Of a stretch of 64,000 bases of DNA, positions 8,160 to 16,872 are shown one piece after another. The position numbers and the translations under genes were made by a program. A model generated the notes under the pieces. It ran no database searches and was not told where the DNA came from. It saw only the letters and a list, made by a program, of their open reading frames with translations. Every line of letters starts with the position of its first letter. Position 1 is the stretch's first letter. Location of the stretch: assembly GCF_016654015.1 (NCBI RefSeq), contig NZ_JAEPWM010000015.1:1-64000 (forward strand), read 5' to 3'. This DNA is from Ramlibacter ginsenosidimutans. Lineage in GTDB: Bacteria > Pseudomonadota > Gammaproteobacteria > Burkholderiales > Burkholderiaceae_C.

Positions 8160-8187
8160 AAAATCGCCAGGGCGATTTTTCAGAGTG
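8152..8187. terminator. perfect palindrome overlapping the PfkB-kinase stop codon
   Basis: The 17-base arm CACTCTGAAAAATCGCC pairs perfectly with GGCGATTTTTCAGAGTG, leaving only two bases between arms. The stop codon TGA (8157-8159) is part of the left arm. The A5/T5 blocks inside the stem mean both strands carry a short U run within the hairpin. It lies between two convergent genes, so a bidirectional terminator is the natural reading. Confidence 0.75.
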
Positions 8188-8198
8188 GCCCCAGCATG

Positions 8199-8234
8199 TG
8201 TGAAGAGGACCGGCAAAGCCGGATCCTCTTCACA
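8199..8234. terminator. second convergent-region hairpin
   Basis: TGTGAAGAGGA pairs with TCCTCTTCACA, followed inward by CCGGC/GCCGG, with one bulged A and an AAA loop. It starts 11 bases after the first hairpin and 60 bases before the 3' end of the leftward SDR gene. The pair probably insulates the acc/prmA operon from the leftward liv/SDR operon. Confidence 0.7.
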
Positions 8235-8294
8235 GGTGGCATCGCGCTGCATGCTATCCCGCGCAATGCGGAGCGCGGCAAGCGCGCAGATCGG

Positions 8295-9062
8295 TCAGCC
8301 GCGGGCAATCGTGACGCCGCCGTCGACCACGATGGTTTCGCCGACCACGTAGTCGCCGGCGCGCGAGGCGAGGTAGATCGCGGCGCCGGCCATGTCCTCG
8401 GTGTTGCCGATGCGGCCGACGGGCACGTGGCCGGCCACCTGGTCGCCGTGGTCGCGCGCTTCCTTGTTCATGTCGGAGGGGAACGGGCCCGGCGCAATGC
8501 CGCTGACCACGATGTTGTCCCGGGCCAGCCGCAGCGCCATTCGCTTCGTCAGGTGGATCAGGCCCGCCTTGCTCGCGCTGTACGAGTAGGTTTCCCACGG
8601 ATTCACCGAGATCCCGTCGATCGAGGCGATGTTGATCACCTTCGCGGGACGCTGCTTCGCGCCTTCCTTGAGCGCGCCGTGCAGCGCCTGCGTCAGGAAG
8701 AACGGCGTCTTCATGTTCAGGTCCACCACCTTGTCCCAGCCGTTCTCGGGGAAGGTGTCGAAGTCCTCGCCCCAGGCGGCACCGGCGTTGTTCACCAGGA
8801 TGTGCAGCGCCGGTTCGCGCCGCATGATCTCTCCCGCGAGCTGGCGCGCGCCTTCGACGGTGGACACGTCGATGGGCAGCGAGATGCACGGCCCGATGGA
8901 CGACAGCTCCTTCGCGGTCGCATCGCAGGCCGCCGCCTTGCGCGCGGAAATGTAGACCTTCGCGCCCTGGTGCAGCAGCCCGGTCGCGATCATGCGGCCG
9001 ATGCCGCGCGAGCCGCCGGTGACCAGGGCCACGCGGCCCTCGAGGGAAAACAGATCTTTCAT
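8295..9062 (-). CDS. SDR-family oxidoreductase (3-oxoacyl-ACP reductase-like)
   Basis: This 255-residue classical short-chain dehydrogenase has the cofactor loop TGGSRGIG at residues 15-22, NNAG at 91-94, and the catalytic triad Ser147 with Tyr161 and Lys165 in YSASK. The Arg in GGSR suggests NADP(H). Compared with FabG the C-terminus is IVVDGGVTIARG, with the usual family ending. It is the last gene of the leftward livGFKHM-type operon, 53 bases after livM. Its substrate may therefore be derived from what that transporter imports, perhaps a beta-hydroxyacyl-CoA. That link is inference only. Confidence 0.88.
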   Translation of the reverse strand: MKDLFSLEGRVALVTGGSRGIGRMIATGLLHQGAKVYISARKAAACDATAKELSSIGPCISLPIDVSTVEGARQLAGEIMRREPALHILVNNAGAAWGEDFDTFPENGWDKVVDLNMKTPFFLTQALHGALKEGAKQRPAKVINIASIDGISVNPWETYSYSASKAGLIHLTKRMALRLARDNIVVSGIAPGPFPSDMNKEARDHGDQVAGHVPVGRIGNTEDMAGAAIYLASRAGDYVVGETIVVDGGVTIARG

Positions 9063-9115
9063 CAGCCTCTCCTGTGCGAGGCAGGCAGGTTAGCGCCGCT
9101 GCGGGCGTTCTCCAA

Positions 9116-10129
9116 TCACCTGGAGGACACCGCCGCCTCGCCGGCCGCCGGCGCCGCTTCGCCCGCGGGCGTATCGGCGCTGCCGCCGGCCTGCGCGCGG
9201 ACGCTGCGGCGGGCGCGCCATGCGAGGAACTCGCCCACGATGCCCTTGCGGAACGCCAGCACGCAGGCGACGAACACGCAGCCGATGATCACGGTCACCC
9301 AGGAGCCGACGCGATCGGAGAGCACGTCCTGCAGCGTGACGACCACCCCGGCGCCGACCACCGGGCCCAGGAAGGTACCCGCGCCGCCCAGCAGCGTCAT
9401 GAGGATCACCTCGCCGGAATTGCCCTGCATCACGTCGGTGAGCGTCGCGAAGCCCAGCACGAGTGCCTTCAGCGAGCCGCCCAGACCGGCGATGGCGGCG
9501 GACAGCACGAACACCATCAGCTTGTAGCGGTTCACGTCGTAGCCGAGCGAGATCGCGCGCGGCTCGTTTTCGCGGATCGCCTTGAGCACCTGGCCGAAGG
9601 GCGACGACACGATGCGACGGATGCCGAGGAACACCAGCACGAGCAGCGCAAAGACGAAGTAGTACATCGTCATGTCCGGGCGCAGCGGCAGCAGGCCCAG
9701 CAGCGTGCCGCGCGGCACGCCCTGGATGCCGTTCTCGCCGCCGGTGAAGGGCGCCTGCAGGCAGACGAAGTACACCAGCTGCCCGAGCGCGAGCGTGATC
9801 ATGGTCAGGTAGATGCCCGAGCGCCGGATGGCGAGCCCGCCGATCACCACGCCGGCCAGCGCGGCAACGGCCATGCCGGCCAGGATCGCGGGCAGCGTGC
9901 CCCAGTGCTGCGCCGTCACCAGCCAGCTGGTGGTGTAGGCCCCGAGACCGAAGTAGGCCGCATGCCCGAAGGACAGCATGCCGCCGAATCCCAGCAGCAG
10001 GTTGAACGCGCACGCGAAGATCGCGAACGAGTACAGCGTCATCAGGTAGACGGGATAGATGTCGAGCCACGGCGCGACGAGCCCGGCCAGCACGAGCACC
10101 GCATAGAGGAGGACGACGGAACGCTGCAT
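9116..10129 (-). CDS. livM: branched-chain amino-acid-type ABC transporter permease (LivM)
   Basis: This 337-residue polytopic inner-membrane protein has about 8-9 hydrophobic segments. The family motifs FNLLLGFGGMLSFGHAAYFGLGAY and GLGGSLKAL plus a GTFLGPVVGAG segment identify the LivM class. A Ser/Ala/Gly-rich cytoplasmic tail follows the last helix. The start overlaps nothing, but only two bases separate it from the livH stop, so the pair is translationally coupled. It forms the translocation pore with LivH (10132-11016) and is powered by LivG/LivF upstream in the operon. Confidence 0.92.
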   Translation of the reverse strand: MQRSVVLLYAVLVLAGLVAPWLDIYPVYLMTLYSFAIFACAFNLLLGFGGMLSFGHAAYFGLGAYTTSWLVTAQHWGTLPAILAGMAVAALAGVVIGGLAIRRSGIYLTMITLALGQLVYFVCLQAPFTGGENGIQGVPRGTLLGLLPLRPDMTMYYFVFALLVLVFLGIRRIVSSPFGQVLKAIRENEPRAISLGYDVNRYKLMVFVLSAAIAGLGGSLKALVLGFATLTDVMQGNSGEVILMTLLGGAGTFLGPVVGAGVVVTLQDVLSDRVGSWVTVIIGCVFVACVLAFRKGIVGEFLAWRARRSVRAQAGGSADTPAGEAAPAAGEAAVSSR

Positions 10130-10131
10130 GT

Positions 10132-11016
10132 TCACTCCCGTCCGAACAGGCCGGCCGGCCGCAGGACCAGCACGATGGCCATGATGACGAACACCACCAC
10201 GTTGGATGCTTCCGGGTAGATGACCTTGGTGAAACCCTCGATCATGCCCAGGGCGAGGCCGCTGACGATGGAGCCGAGAATAGAGCCCATGCCGCCGATG
10301 ACGACGACGGCGAACACCACGACGACGATCGACGATCCCATCAGGGGCGACACCTGGATCACCGGGGCGGACAGCACGCCCGCCAGCGCCGCCAGGCCGA
10401 CGCCGGCGCCGTACGTGAGCATCACGATCAGCGGCACGTTGATGCCGAAGGCCTGCACCAGGCGCGGGTTCTCGGTGGCCGCGCGCAGCGTCGCGCCAAG
10501 GCTGGTGCGTTCGATGATGAACCAGGTCGCGAAGCAGATGGTCATCGACGCGACGATCACCCACGCGCGATAGATCGGCAGGATCATGAAGCCGAGGTTG
10601 AATACGCCCTGCAGCGCGTCCGGCACCGGATAGGTGTTGCCCGAGGAGCCGTAGAAGTAGCGCATGACGCCTTCGAAGATCAGCGCGAGTCCGAAGGTCA
10701 GCAGCAGGCCGTACAGCGGATCGAGCTTGTACAGGTGCTTGAGGAAGAGGCGCTCGAGCACGATGCCGGCGCCGCCCACCACGAGCGGCGACAGCACCAG
10801 AGCGACCCAGTAATTGATGCCCAGCGCTTCCAGCCCGATGTAGGCGGCGAACGCCCCGAGCATGTAGAAGGCGCCGTGGGCGAAATTGACGACGCCCAGC
10901 AGACCGAAGATCACTGCCAGCCCCAGGCTGAGCATGGCGTAGAAGGAACCGTTCACCAGGCCCAGCATGAGCTGGCCCAGGATCACGGGAATGGGATAGC
11001 CGAAGATTTCGGTCAT
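10132..11016 (-). CDS. livH: branched-chain amino-acid-type ABC transporter permease (LivH)
   Basis: This 294-residue membrane protein starts MTEIFGYPIP. It carries the LivH hallmarks LVNGSFYAMLSLGLAVIFG and GVVNFAHGAFYMLGAF, the cytoplasmic loop TSLGATLRAATENP, and a C-terminal VLVLRPAGLFGRE that is nearly invariant in the family. It pairs with LivM. The order of the operon in transcription is livG, livF, livK, livH, livM, SDR. The real substrate could be amino acids, aromatic acids or amides, because these families are expanded in Burkholderiales. Confidence 0.92.
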   Translation of the reverse strand: MTEIFGYPIPVILGQLMLGLVNGSFYAMLSLGLAVIFGLLGVVNFAHGAFYMLGAFAAYIGLEALGINYWVALVLSPLVVGGAGIVLERLFLKHLYKLDPLYGLLLTFGLALIFEGVMRYFYGSSGNTYPVPDALQGVFNLGFMILPIYRAWVIVASMTICFATWFIIERTSLGATLRAATENPRLVQAFGINVPLIVMLTYGAGVGLAALAGVLSAPVIQVSPLMGSSIVVVVFAVVVIGGMGSILGSIVSGLALGMIEGFTKVIYPEASNVVVFVIMAIVLVLRPAGLFGRE

Positions 11017-11073
11017 GAGGTCGCGGGCGTGGCAGGCCGGTGCGGCGGCGAGGGCCGCCGCACCGGCCGGGGC

Positions 11074-12279
11074 TTACTTCTTGGCGTACTGGCACTTGCC
11101 GGTGATCGGGCCGAAGGCCTCCTCGCCGGACATCGTCTTCACCAGCTTGTAGTAGTCCCAGGGGTACTTGGACTCGGCCGGCGTCTTCACCTGCATCACG
11201 TACATCGGGTGGATCATCACGCCGTCGGCGCGGATGTAGCCGCCCTTGACGAACATGTCGTTGATCTTCTCCTTCTTCATCTCCGCCATGACCTTGTCCG
11301 GGTCGGTGGAGCCGGCGGCCTTCACCGAGTTCAGGTAGTGCAGCGTGGCGGAGTAGTACGCGGCCTGGTTCATCGTCGCTTCCTTCTTCATCACGGAGAA
11401 GTAGCGCTTGGACCACGCGCGGGTGGCGTCGTTCAGGTCCCAGTACCAGCCGGTGGTGAGGTACAGGCCCTGCGCCGTCTTCAGGCCCAGGGAGTGGATG
11501 TCGCTGATGAAGGCGAGCAGCGCCGCCGGCTTCATCTGCTTGGTGATGCCGAATTCCTGCGCCGCCTTCAGCGAGTTGGTGAAGTCCGCGCCGGCGTTGG
11601 CCAGGCCCAGCACCTGCGCCTTGGAGCCTTGCGCCTGCAGCAGGAAGGACGAGAAGTCGGTCGTGCCCAGCGGCACGCGCACTTCACCGAGCGACTTGCC
11701 GCCGTGCTTTTCGACGACTTCGGTCGCGGCGGTGCGCAGCTGCGTGCCGAACGCATAGTCGGCGGTCAGGAAGTACCAGCTCTTGCCGCCCTGCTGCACG
11801 ATCGCCGACGCCGTGCCGTTGGCCAGCGACGTGGTGTCGTACGCGTAGTGCACGGAGTAGGGCGTGCAGTCCTCGTTGGTGAGCGAAGCACCCGCGGCGC
11901 CGATGGCGATGAAGGGGACCTTCTTCTGGCCGGCCACCTTGGACATCGCGATGGACACGCCGGTGTTGGAGCCGCCCAGGATCATGTTGACGCCGTTCTG
12001 GTCGGCCCACTCGCGGAACTTGGAGGCGCCCACGTCCGGCTTGTTCTGGTGGTCGGCCGTGAGGATGGTGATCTTCTTGCCCAGCACGGAACCGCCGAAG
12101 TCGGCGATGGCCATCTTGATCGCCTCGACGCCGCCCTGGCCGATCACGTCGGCGTAGACGCCGGACATGTCGTCGATGTCGCCGATCACGACTTCATTGG
12201 GCGCGGCGGCCGCGCTGGAAGCGGCGAAGGCGCCCGCGAGCGCGAGGGACAGGACCGACAGGGAAAGACGTTTTTTCAT
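11074..12279 (-). CDS. livK: periplasmic substrate-binding protein of liv-type ABC transporter
   Basis: This 401-residue protein has a clear Sec signal peptide (MKKRLSLSVLSLALAGAFAA followed by an Ala-rich cleavage region near residue 26). The mature type-I periplasmic binding fold begins NEVVIGDIDDMSG. The ILGGSNTGVSIAMSKVAGQKKVPFI region matches the ligand-cleft side of LivK/AmiC-like receptors. It ends with GPITGKCQYAKK. Ligand is unknown; relatives bind branched-chain amino acids, urea/amides or aromatic acids. It is encoded inside the operon between livF and livH. Confidence 0.92.
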   Translation of the reverse strand: MKKRLSLSVLSLALAGAFAASSAAAAPNEVVIGDIDDMSGVYADVIGQGGVEAIKMAIADFGGSVLGKKITILTADHQNKPDVGASKFREWADQNGVNMILGGSNTGVSIAMSKVAGQKKVPFIAIGAAGASLTNEDCTPYSVHYAYDTTSLANGTASAIVQQGGKSWYFLTADYAFGTQLRTAATEVVEKHGGKSLGEVRVPLGTTDFSSFLLQAQGSKAQVLGLANAGADFTNSLKAAQEFGITKQMKPAALLAFISDIHSLGLKTAQGLYLTTGWYWDLNDATRAWSKRYFSVMKKEATMNQAAYYSATLHYLNSVKAAGSTDPDKVMAEMKKEKINDMFVKGGYIRADGVMIHPMYVMQVKTPAESKYPWDYYKLVKTMSGEEAFGPITGKCQYAKK

Positions 12280-12316
12280 GGGAAGTCTCCTTGGTTGGAT
12301 GCGAACGGAAATCAGG

Positions 12317-13021
12317 TCAGACGCCGAGGAACTCGTGCAGCATGTCCATCTTGTCGGCGAGCTCGCGCTGCTCGAACTGCTGGACGATGCGGCCGTGCTC
12401 CATCACGTAGAAGCGGTCGGCGAGGGGGGCGGCGAAGCGGAAGTTCTGCTCCACCAGCATGATCGTGTAGCCGCGGGCCTTCAGGGTGCGGATCGTCTCC
12501 GCCAGCTTCTGCACGATCACGGGCGCCAGGCCTTCGGAGATCTCGTCGAGCAGCAGCAGGCGCGCGCCGGTGCGCAGGATGCGGGCCACCGCCAGCATCT
12601 GCTGCTCGCCGCCGGACAGGCGCGTGCCCGGGCTGGCGGCGCGCTCCTTCAGGTTGGGAAACATGGCGTAGATCTCGTCCACGCTCATGCCGCCCTGCGC
12701 GGTGACGGGCGGCAGGCGAAGGTTCTCCTGCGTGGACAGCGAGGAAAAGATGCCGCGCTCCTCGGGGCAGTAGCCCACGCCCAGGCGCGCCACCTTGTGC
12801 GAGGCCAGCCGGATGGCTTCCTCGCCGCGGATGCGGATGGAGCCCTTGCGCGCGCCGGTCAGGCCCACGATGGCGCGCAGTGTCGTCGTGCGGCCGGCGC
12901 CGTTGCGCCCGAGCAGGCAGACCACCTCGCCTTCGTTCACCGTGAGGTTCACGCCGTGCAGGATGTGCGACTCGCCGTACCAGGCCTGCAGGTCCTCGAT
13001 GCGCAGCATCTCTGTCGGCAT
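12317..13021 (-). CDS. livF: ABC transporter ATP-binding protein (LivF) with variant Walker A
   Basis: This 234-residue ATPase shows the LivF pattern: Q-loop region, signature LSGGEQQMLAVAR, Walker B LLLLDEISEGLAP, and MLVEQNFRFA. The Walker A motif is GRNGAGRTTT, with Arg (CGC) where the nucleotide-binding Lys is expected. The codon was checked on the complementary strand. The ATG overlaps the livG stop (TGATG), so translation is coupled; a TTG one codon upstream is a less likely start. It energises the permease pair with LivG, whose Walker A Lys is intact. Confidence 0.9.
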   Translation of the reverse strand: MPTEMLRIEDLQAWYGESHILHGVNLTVNEGEVVCLLGRNGAGRTTTLRAIVGLTGARKGSIRIRGEEAIRLASHKVARLGVGYCPEERGIFSSLSTQENLRLPPVTAQGGMSVDEIYAMFPNLKERAASPGTRLSGGEQQMLAVARILRTGARLLLLDEISEGLAPVIVQKLAETIRTLKARGYTIMLVEQNFRFAAPLADRFYVMEHGRIVQQFEQRELADKMDMLHEFLGV

Positions 13022-13866
13022 CAATGGGCTCCCTGCAGTTCGGTGTCGGCGCTGCCCATGTAGGCCTCGATCACCTGCGGGTTCTTCGAGACTTCGGCAT
13101 ACGGGCCATCGGCAATGATGGTGCCCCGCTGCAGCACCGTGATGCGGTCGGCGATCGACGAGACCACGTTCATGTTGTGTTCGACCATCAGGATGGTGCG
13201 GCCCTCGGAGGCCTTCTTGATCAGCTGCGTCACGCGGCTCACGTCCTCGTGGCCCATGCCCTGCGTCGGCTCGTCCAGCAGCATCAGCTCCGGCTCGAGG
13301 GCCAGCGTGGTCGCGAGCTCCAGGGCGCGCTTGCGGCCATAGGGTAGGTTCACGGTGAGTTCGTCGGCGAAGTCCTGCAGGCCCACTTGCGCCAGCAACT
13401 GGCGGGCGCGGTCGTGCAGGCCATACAGCGAGCTCTCGGGCTTCCAGAAGTGGAAGGTGGTGCCCAGGCCGCGCTGCAGCGCGGCGCGCACGTTCTCCAG
13501 CACCGTCATGTGCGGGAACACCGCCGAGATCTGGAAGGAGCGCACGAGGCCGCGGCGCGCCGTCTGCGCCGGCTTCTCGTGCGTGATGTCGGTCCCGCGG
13601 TACAGGATGGTGCCCCGCGTTGGCAGCAGGAACTTCGTCAGCAGGTTGAAGAAGGTCGTCTTGCCCGCCCCGTTCGGACCGATCAGTGCATGGATGTCGC
13701 CGCGGCGGACCTTCAGGTCGACGCCGTTCACGGCGACGAATCCCTTGAATTCCTTGGTCAGGCCCCGGGTCTCCAGGATGATCTCTTCGGACAAATGTTT
13801 CTCCGGCATGCGTGGCGCGACGCGGGACCTGCCGGGTCCCGTCGAAGGCGCAATGGTGGTGGGCAT
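13021..13866 (-). CDS. livG: ABC transporter ATP-binding protein (LivG)
   Basis: The longest reading is 281 residues. The core begins EEIILETRGLTKEF, with canonical Walker A GPNGAGKTTF, LivG-type signature LPYGRKRALELA, Walker B LMLLDEPTQGM, and the switch His in MVEHNMNV. The first 19 residues are Arg/Pro-rich and lack a good ribosome site. An internal ATG (MPEKHLSEE, 13809) would give a protein closer to the usual 250-260 residues. It is the first gene of the operon. The promoter lies in the 138-base gap shared with the divergent crotonase gene. Confidence 0.9.
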   Translation of the reverse strand: MPTTIAPSTGPGRSRVAPRMPEKHLSEEIILETRGLTKEFKGFVAVNGVDLKVRRGDIHALIGPNGAGKTTFFNLLTKFLLPTRGTILYRGTDITHEKPAQTARRGLVRSFQISAVFPHMTVLENVRAALQRGLGTTFHFWKPESSLYGLHDRARQLLAQVGLQDFADELTVNLPYGRKRALELATTLALEPELMLLDEPTQGMGHEDVSRVTQLIKKASEGRTILMVEHNMNVVSSIADRITVLQRGTIIADGPYAEVSKNPQVIEAYMGSADTELQGAH

Positions 13867-14004
13867 GCTGCAGCGCAGAAAGGGGGGAAAGCCCTAGGTG
13901 GTACTACGTGGGTGCGTTCCCGGACCCCGTTTTCCCTCTCCGAGGCAGGCTTGCAGAACCCTGACCTCGCGCAGAATGCGGGCTGGCCACGACAGGGGAA
14001 GCCG

Positions 14005-14805
14005 ATGAGCGACGACCGCGTCCGCGTGCGCATGGATGACCAGGGGGTGGCCGAGGTCGCCCTCGTCCGCGCCGACAAGATGAATGCACTGGACGGGCCG
14101 ATGTTCCAGGCGCTGGTCGATGCCATCGCGCGGCTGCGTGGCGACAAGGTTTTGCGGGCGGTGGTCCTGCATGGCGAGGGCCGCGCGTTCTGCGCCGGGC
14201 TGGACAAGTCCAGCCTGCAGGGCATCGCCGGCGGCGGGGCGGCCGGCACCGGCGAGCTTGCCGCGCGCACACACGGGCTGGCCAACGCGTGGCAGCAGGT
14301 CGCGTGGGGCTGGCGCGAGCTGCCGGTCCCGGTGCTCGCCGCCGTGCACGGCGTGGCCTTCGGCGGCGGCCTGCAGATCGCACTGGGCGCGGACGTGCGC
14401 ATCGTGCATCCGCAGGCGCAACTGGCCGTCATGGAGATCAAGTGGGGGCTGGTCCCCGACATGGCGGGCTGCGTGCTGCTCACCGAGCTGGTGCGCCCGG
14501 ATGTGGCGCGCGAGCTCACTTTCACCGGGCGCATCGTGGGCGGCAGCGAGGCGGTCACGCTGGGGCTCGCCACGCGGGAGAGCGAGGACCCGCTGGCCGA
14601 AGCCCGGGCGATGGCGCGGCAGATCGCCGAGCGCAGTCCGGACGCGGTCCGCGCGGCCAAGCGCCTGCTGAATACGGCATCGCCGGTCGATGCGCCACGC
14701 GTGCTGCTGGCCGAAGCGCACGAACAGCAACGCCTGCTCGGCAGCCCGAACCAGCGCGAGGCCGTGGCGGCCGGGATGGAGAACAGGGCGCCGCGCTTCG
14801 GCTGA
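14005..14805 (+). CDS. enoyl-CoA hydratase/isomerase (crotonase) family protein
   Basis: This 266-residue crotonase-fold protein shows the oxyanion-hole segments HGEGRAFCAGLDKSS and GVAFGGGLQIALGADVRI, and a C-terminal helix ending ENRAPRFG. The first of the two catalytic glutamates of enoyl-CoA hydratase (in GGGxEL) is Gln here (GGGLQI). The second appears as Glu in VMEIKWGLVPDMAG. A classical hydratase reaction is therefore uncertain; an isomerase or hydrolase of the same fold is possible. AGGGGAA before the ATG fixes the start. It is divergent from the liv operon, which could import its precursor. Confidence 0.88.
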   Translation: MSDDRVRVRMDDQGVAEVALVRADKMNALDGPMFQALVDAIARLRGDKVLRAVVLHGEGRAFCAGLDKSSLQGIAGGGAAGTGELAARTHGLANAWQQVAWGWRELPVPVLAAVHGVAFGGGLQIALGADVRIVHPQAQLAVMEIKWGLVPDMAGCVLLTELVRPDVARELTFTGRIVGGSEAVTLGLATRESEDPLAEARAMARQIAERSPDAVRAAKRLLNTASPVDAPRVLLAEAHEQQRLLGSPNQREAVAAGMENRAPRFG

Positions 14806-14821
14806 GCGCGGCGCCTGGGCG

Positions 14822-15883
14822 TCAGCGAATGACCAGGCGGGGCGGGCCGCCCTCGACGGTGCGTCCGATGACGGCGGCCTGGCCGAAGCCATGGCGCCGG
14901 AACACGGCCAGCACCTCGTCCACGCTGTCGGGTGTGCACGACACCAGCAGGCCGCCGCTGGTCTGCGGATCGCTGAGCAGCGCCCGGTCCGCCTCGTCGA
15001 ACGCAGCGGGCAGCTGCACGTCCATGCCGTAGCCGGCCCAGTTGCGGCCCGACGCGCCGGTGACGAAGCCGGCCTGCGCCAGCGCCCGCACGCCCTCGAG
15101 CAGCGGCACCTGCGACCAGTCGATCTCCGCGGACAGGCCGGCGCCGCGCGCGAGCTCCAGCGCGTGGCCGGCGAGGCCGAAGCCGGTGACGTCCGTGAGC
15201 GCATGCACGCCTGCCAGCGCCGCCAGCTCGGGGCCGGGGGTGTTCAGGCGCGTGGTCGTGGCGATCATGCGTTCGTAGCCGGCGGCGTCCAGCTGTTCCT
15301 TCTTCAGCGCGGCGGACAGGACGCCTACGCCGAGCGGTTTGCCCAGCACGAGCACGTCACCGGGACGCGCATCGGCGTTGCGCTTCACGCGTTGCGGGTG
15401 CACCAGGCCCAGCGCCACCAGCCCGTAGATCGGCTCGACCGAGTCGATCGTGTGGCCGCCGGCGATCGGGATGCCGGCCGCCTTGCACACCGATTCGCCG
15501 CCTTCGAGGATGCGGGCGATCGTGGCGGTGCTCAGCACGCTGATCGGCATGCCCACCAGGGCCAGCGCGAGGATGGGCTTGCCGCCCATGGCGTACACGT
15601 CGGAGATCGCATTGGTCGCGGCGATGCGGCCGAAGTCGTAGGGATCGTCCACGATCGGCATGAAGAAGTCCGTCGTGGCGATCAGGGCCTGTTCGTCGTT
15701 CAGCTTGTAGACGGCGGCGTCGTCGGCAGTCTCGATGCCGACCAGCAGCTCCGGCGGCACCGGCAGGCGCGCCGTGCCCTTGAGGATCTCGGACAGCACG
15801 CCGGGTGCGATCTTGCAGCCGCACCCGCCGCCATGCGACAGCGAGGTGAGGCGGGGTTCCGTGCGGGGGAGGGCAGCGTTCAT
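14822..15883 (-). CDS. senC: selenophosphate synthetase (SelD/SenC), selenoneine cluster
   Basis: This 353-residue enzyme makes selenophosphate from selenide and ATP. The N-terminal Gly-rich loop reads SHGGGCGCKIAPG. Cys21 and Lys24 correspond to catalytic Cys17 and Lys20 of E. coli SelD, so this is a Cys rather than a selenocysteine enzyme. Metal/ATP motifs ETADDAAVY, TTDFFMPIVDDPYDFG and AGGHTIDS follow, and the C-terminal DPQTSGGLL is diagnostic. Its ATG overlaps the stop of the glycosyltransferase gene (ATGA). That arrangement is known for selenoneine clusters, where SenC supplies selenophosphate to SenB. It could also serve selenoprotein or selenouridine synthesis. Confidence 0.9.
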   Translation of the reverse strand: MNAALPRTEPRLTSLSHGGGCGCKIAPGVLSEILKGTARLPVPPELLVGIETADDAAVYKLNDEQALIATTDFFMPIVDDPYDFGRIAATNAISDVYAMGGKPILALALVGMPISVLSTATIARILEGGESVCKAAGIPIAGGHTIDSVEPIYGLVALGLVHPQRVKRNADARPGDVLVLGKPLGVGVLSAALKKEQLDAAGYERMIATTTRLNTPGPELAALAGVHALTDVTGFGLAGHALELARGAGLSAEIDWSQVPLLEGVRALAQAGFVTGASGRNWAGYGMDVQLPAAFDEADRALLSDPQTSGGLLVSCTPDSVDEVLAVFRRHGFGQAAVIGRTVEGGPPRLVIR

Positions 15884-16872
15884 GCAGCAGGTTCCAGTTC
15901 GTCCAACAGCGACAGGAGCGCGGTGCGCTCGGCGGCCGCATCGAAGAGCGGCGCGCGCTCGGCGCATTGTGCGCCGAGCTGCGCCAGCAGGCCTTGTGCG
16001 GGGTCTTGCTGCGTGTCGCGGCAGGCGAGCAGCAATTCCGCCAGCGCACGCCCGTCGCCGGCCGGGAAATACCCCGTGTAGCCCGTCCCGAGCATGCCGA
16101 CGTTGCCCGGCACGCGGCTGGCCAGCACCGGCGTGCCGCAGCGCACGGCCTCCATGACCACGTGCGCCCCGCCTTCCATGGCGCTGGTGTGCACCAGCAC
16201 GTGGGCGGCGCGGATCGCCTCCAGCGTCTGTTCGTGGGGCAGGGCGCCGGCCCAGGTGAAGCCGGGGCACGCCTCGGCGGTTGCGCGGGCTTGCCGGGCC
16301 AGTGCGGGCTCGGCTTCGCCGTCGCCGATCTGCGTGATGCCGATGTCGCTGCGTTCCCGCACGAGTTGAGCCGCGTCCCAGAGGACTTCGGGTGCCTTGA
16401 CCGCACGCAAGTGGCCCACCATGACAGCCTGCAGGCGATCGCCCGGCTTGGCGAGCGGTTCGCGCGCCGGCGTCGACTGGAAGATCACGCGCGCCTTGGC
16501 CCGGTGCTGCGCCGGCAAGCCGGAGGGGCCCTGCTCCTGCAGCACGACCAGCCGCTGGGCCAGCGCCAGCGAGCGCTGCGCCGATGCGTCCGAGGCGATG
16601 TCCTGGTAGAGATCGGTGCCCGTGAGCACCACCGCGAGCCCGCGCCCGGGATGCGCCTGCGCCCACGCGGCGATCGCCGCAGCGGAGCGGCGCGCATGCA
16701 GCGCCAGCATCACGGTGTCCTCGCCGGCCTGCGCGTCGGGCCAGGCCGCCGTGATGCGCACCGCCGCGCGCTCCGAGAGCAGCGCCTGCCAGCGTTGCGC
16801 GGTGCGCCAGTTGCCATTGTTGGCCTGCGCCTGCGCCGGGCTTACGATGACGACCGATGGGGAACGGGACAT
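15880..16872 (-). CDS. senB: selenosugar synthase SenB (GT4-like glycosyltransferase)
   Basis: This 330-residue GT-B fold protein has its N-terminal strand SPSVVIVSPA immediately after the ATG, an acceptor-side Rossmann domain, then KARVIFQS. The nucleotide-sugar half follows with GHLRAVKAPEVL, a GDGEAE loop and the EGGAHVVMEAVRCGTPVLAS motif that binds the donor in GT4 enzymes. In the selenoneine pathway of Variovorax, SenB joins selenophosphate to a UDP-sugar to make a selenosugar. Identity here rests on coupling to the selD-like gene and divergence from the SenA-like gene, not on residues unique to SenB. An AT-rich TATAAA lies only seven bases before the ATG. Confidence 0.82.
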   Translation of the reverse strand: MSRSPSVVIVSPAQAQANNGNWRTAQRWQALLSERAAVRITAAWPDAQAGEDTVMLALHARRSAAAIAAWAQAHPGRGLAVVLTGTDLYQDIASDASAQRSLALAQRLVVLQEQGPSGLPAQHRAKARVIFQSTPAREPLAKPGDRLQAVMVGHLRAVKAPEVLWDAAQLVRERSDIGITQIGDGEAEPALARQARATAEACPGFTWAGALPHEQTLEAIRAAHVLVHTSAMEGGAHVVMEAVRCGTPVLASRVPGNVGMLGTGYTGYFPAGDGRALAELLLACRDTQQDPAQGLLAQLGAQCAERAPLFDAAAERTALLSLLDELEPAA

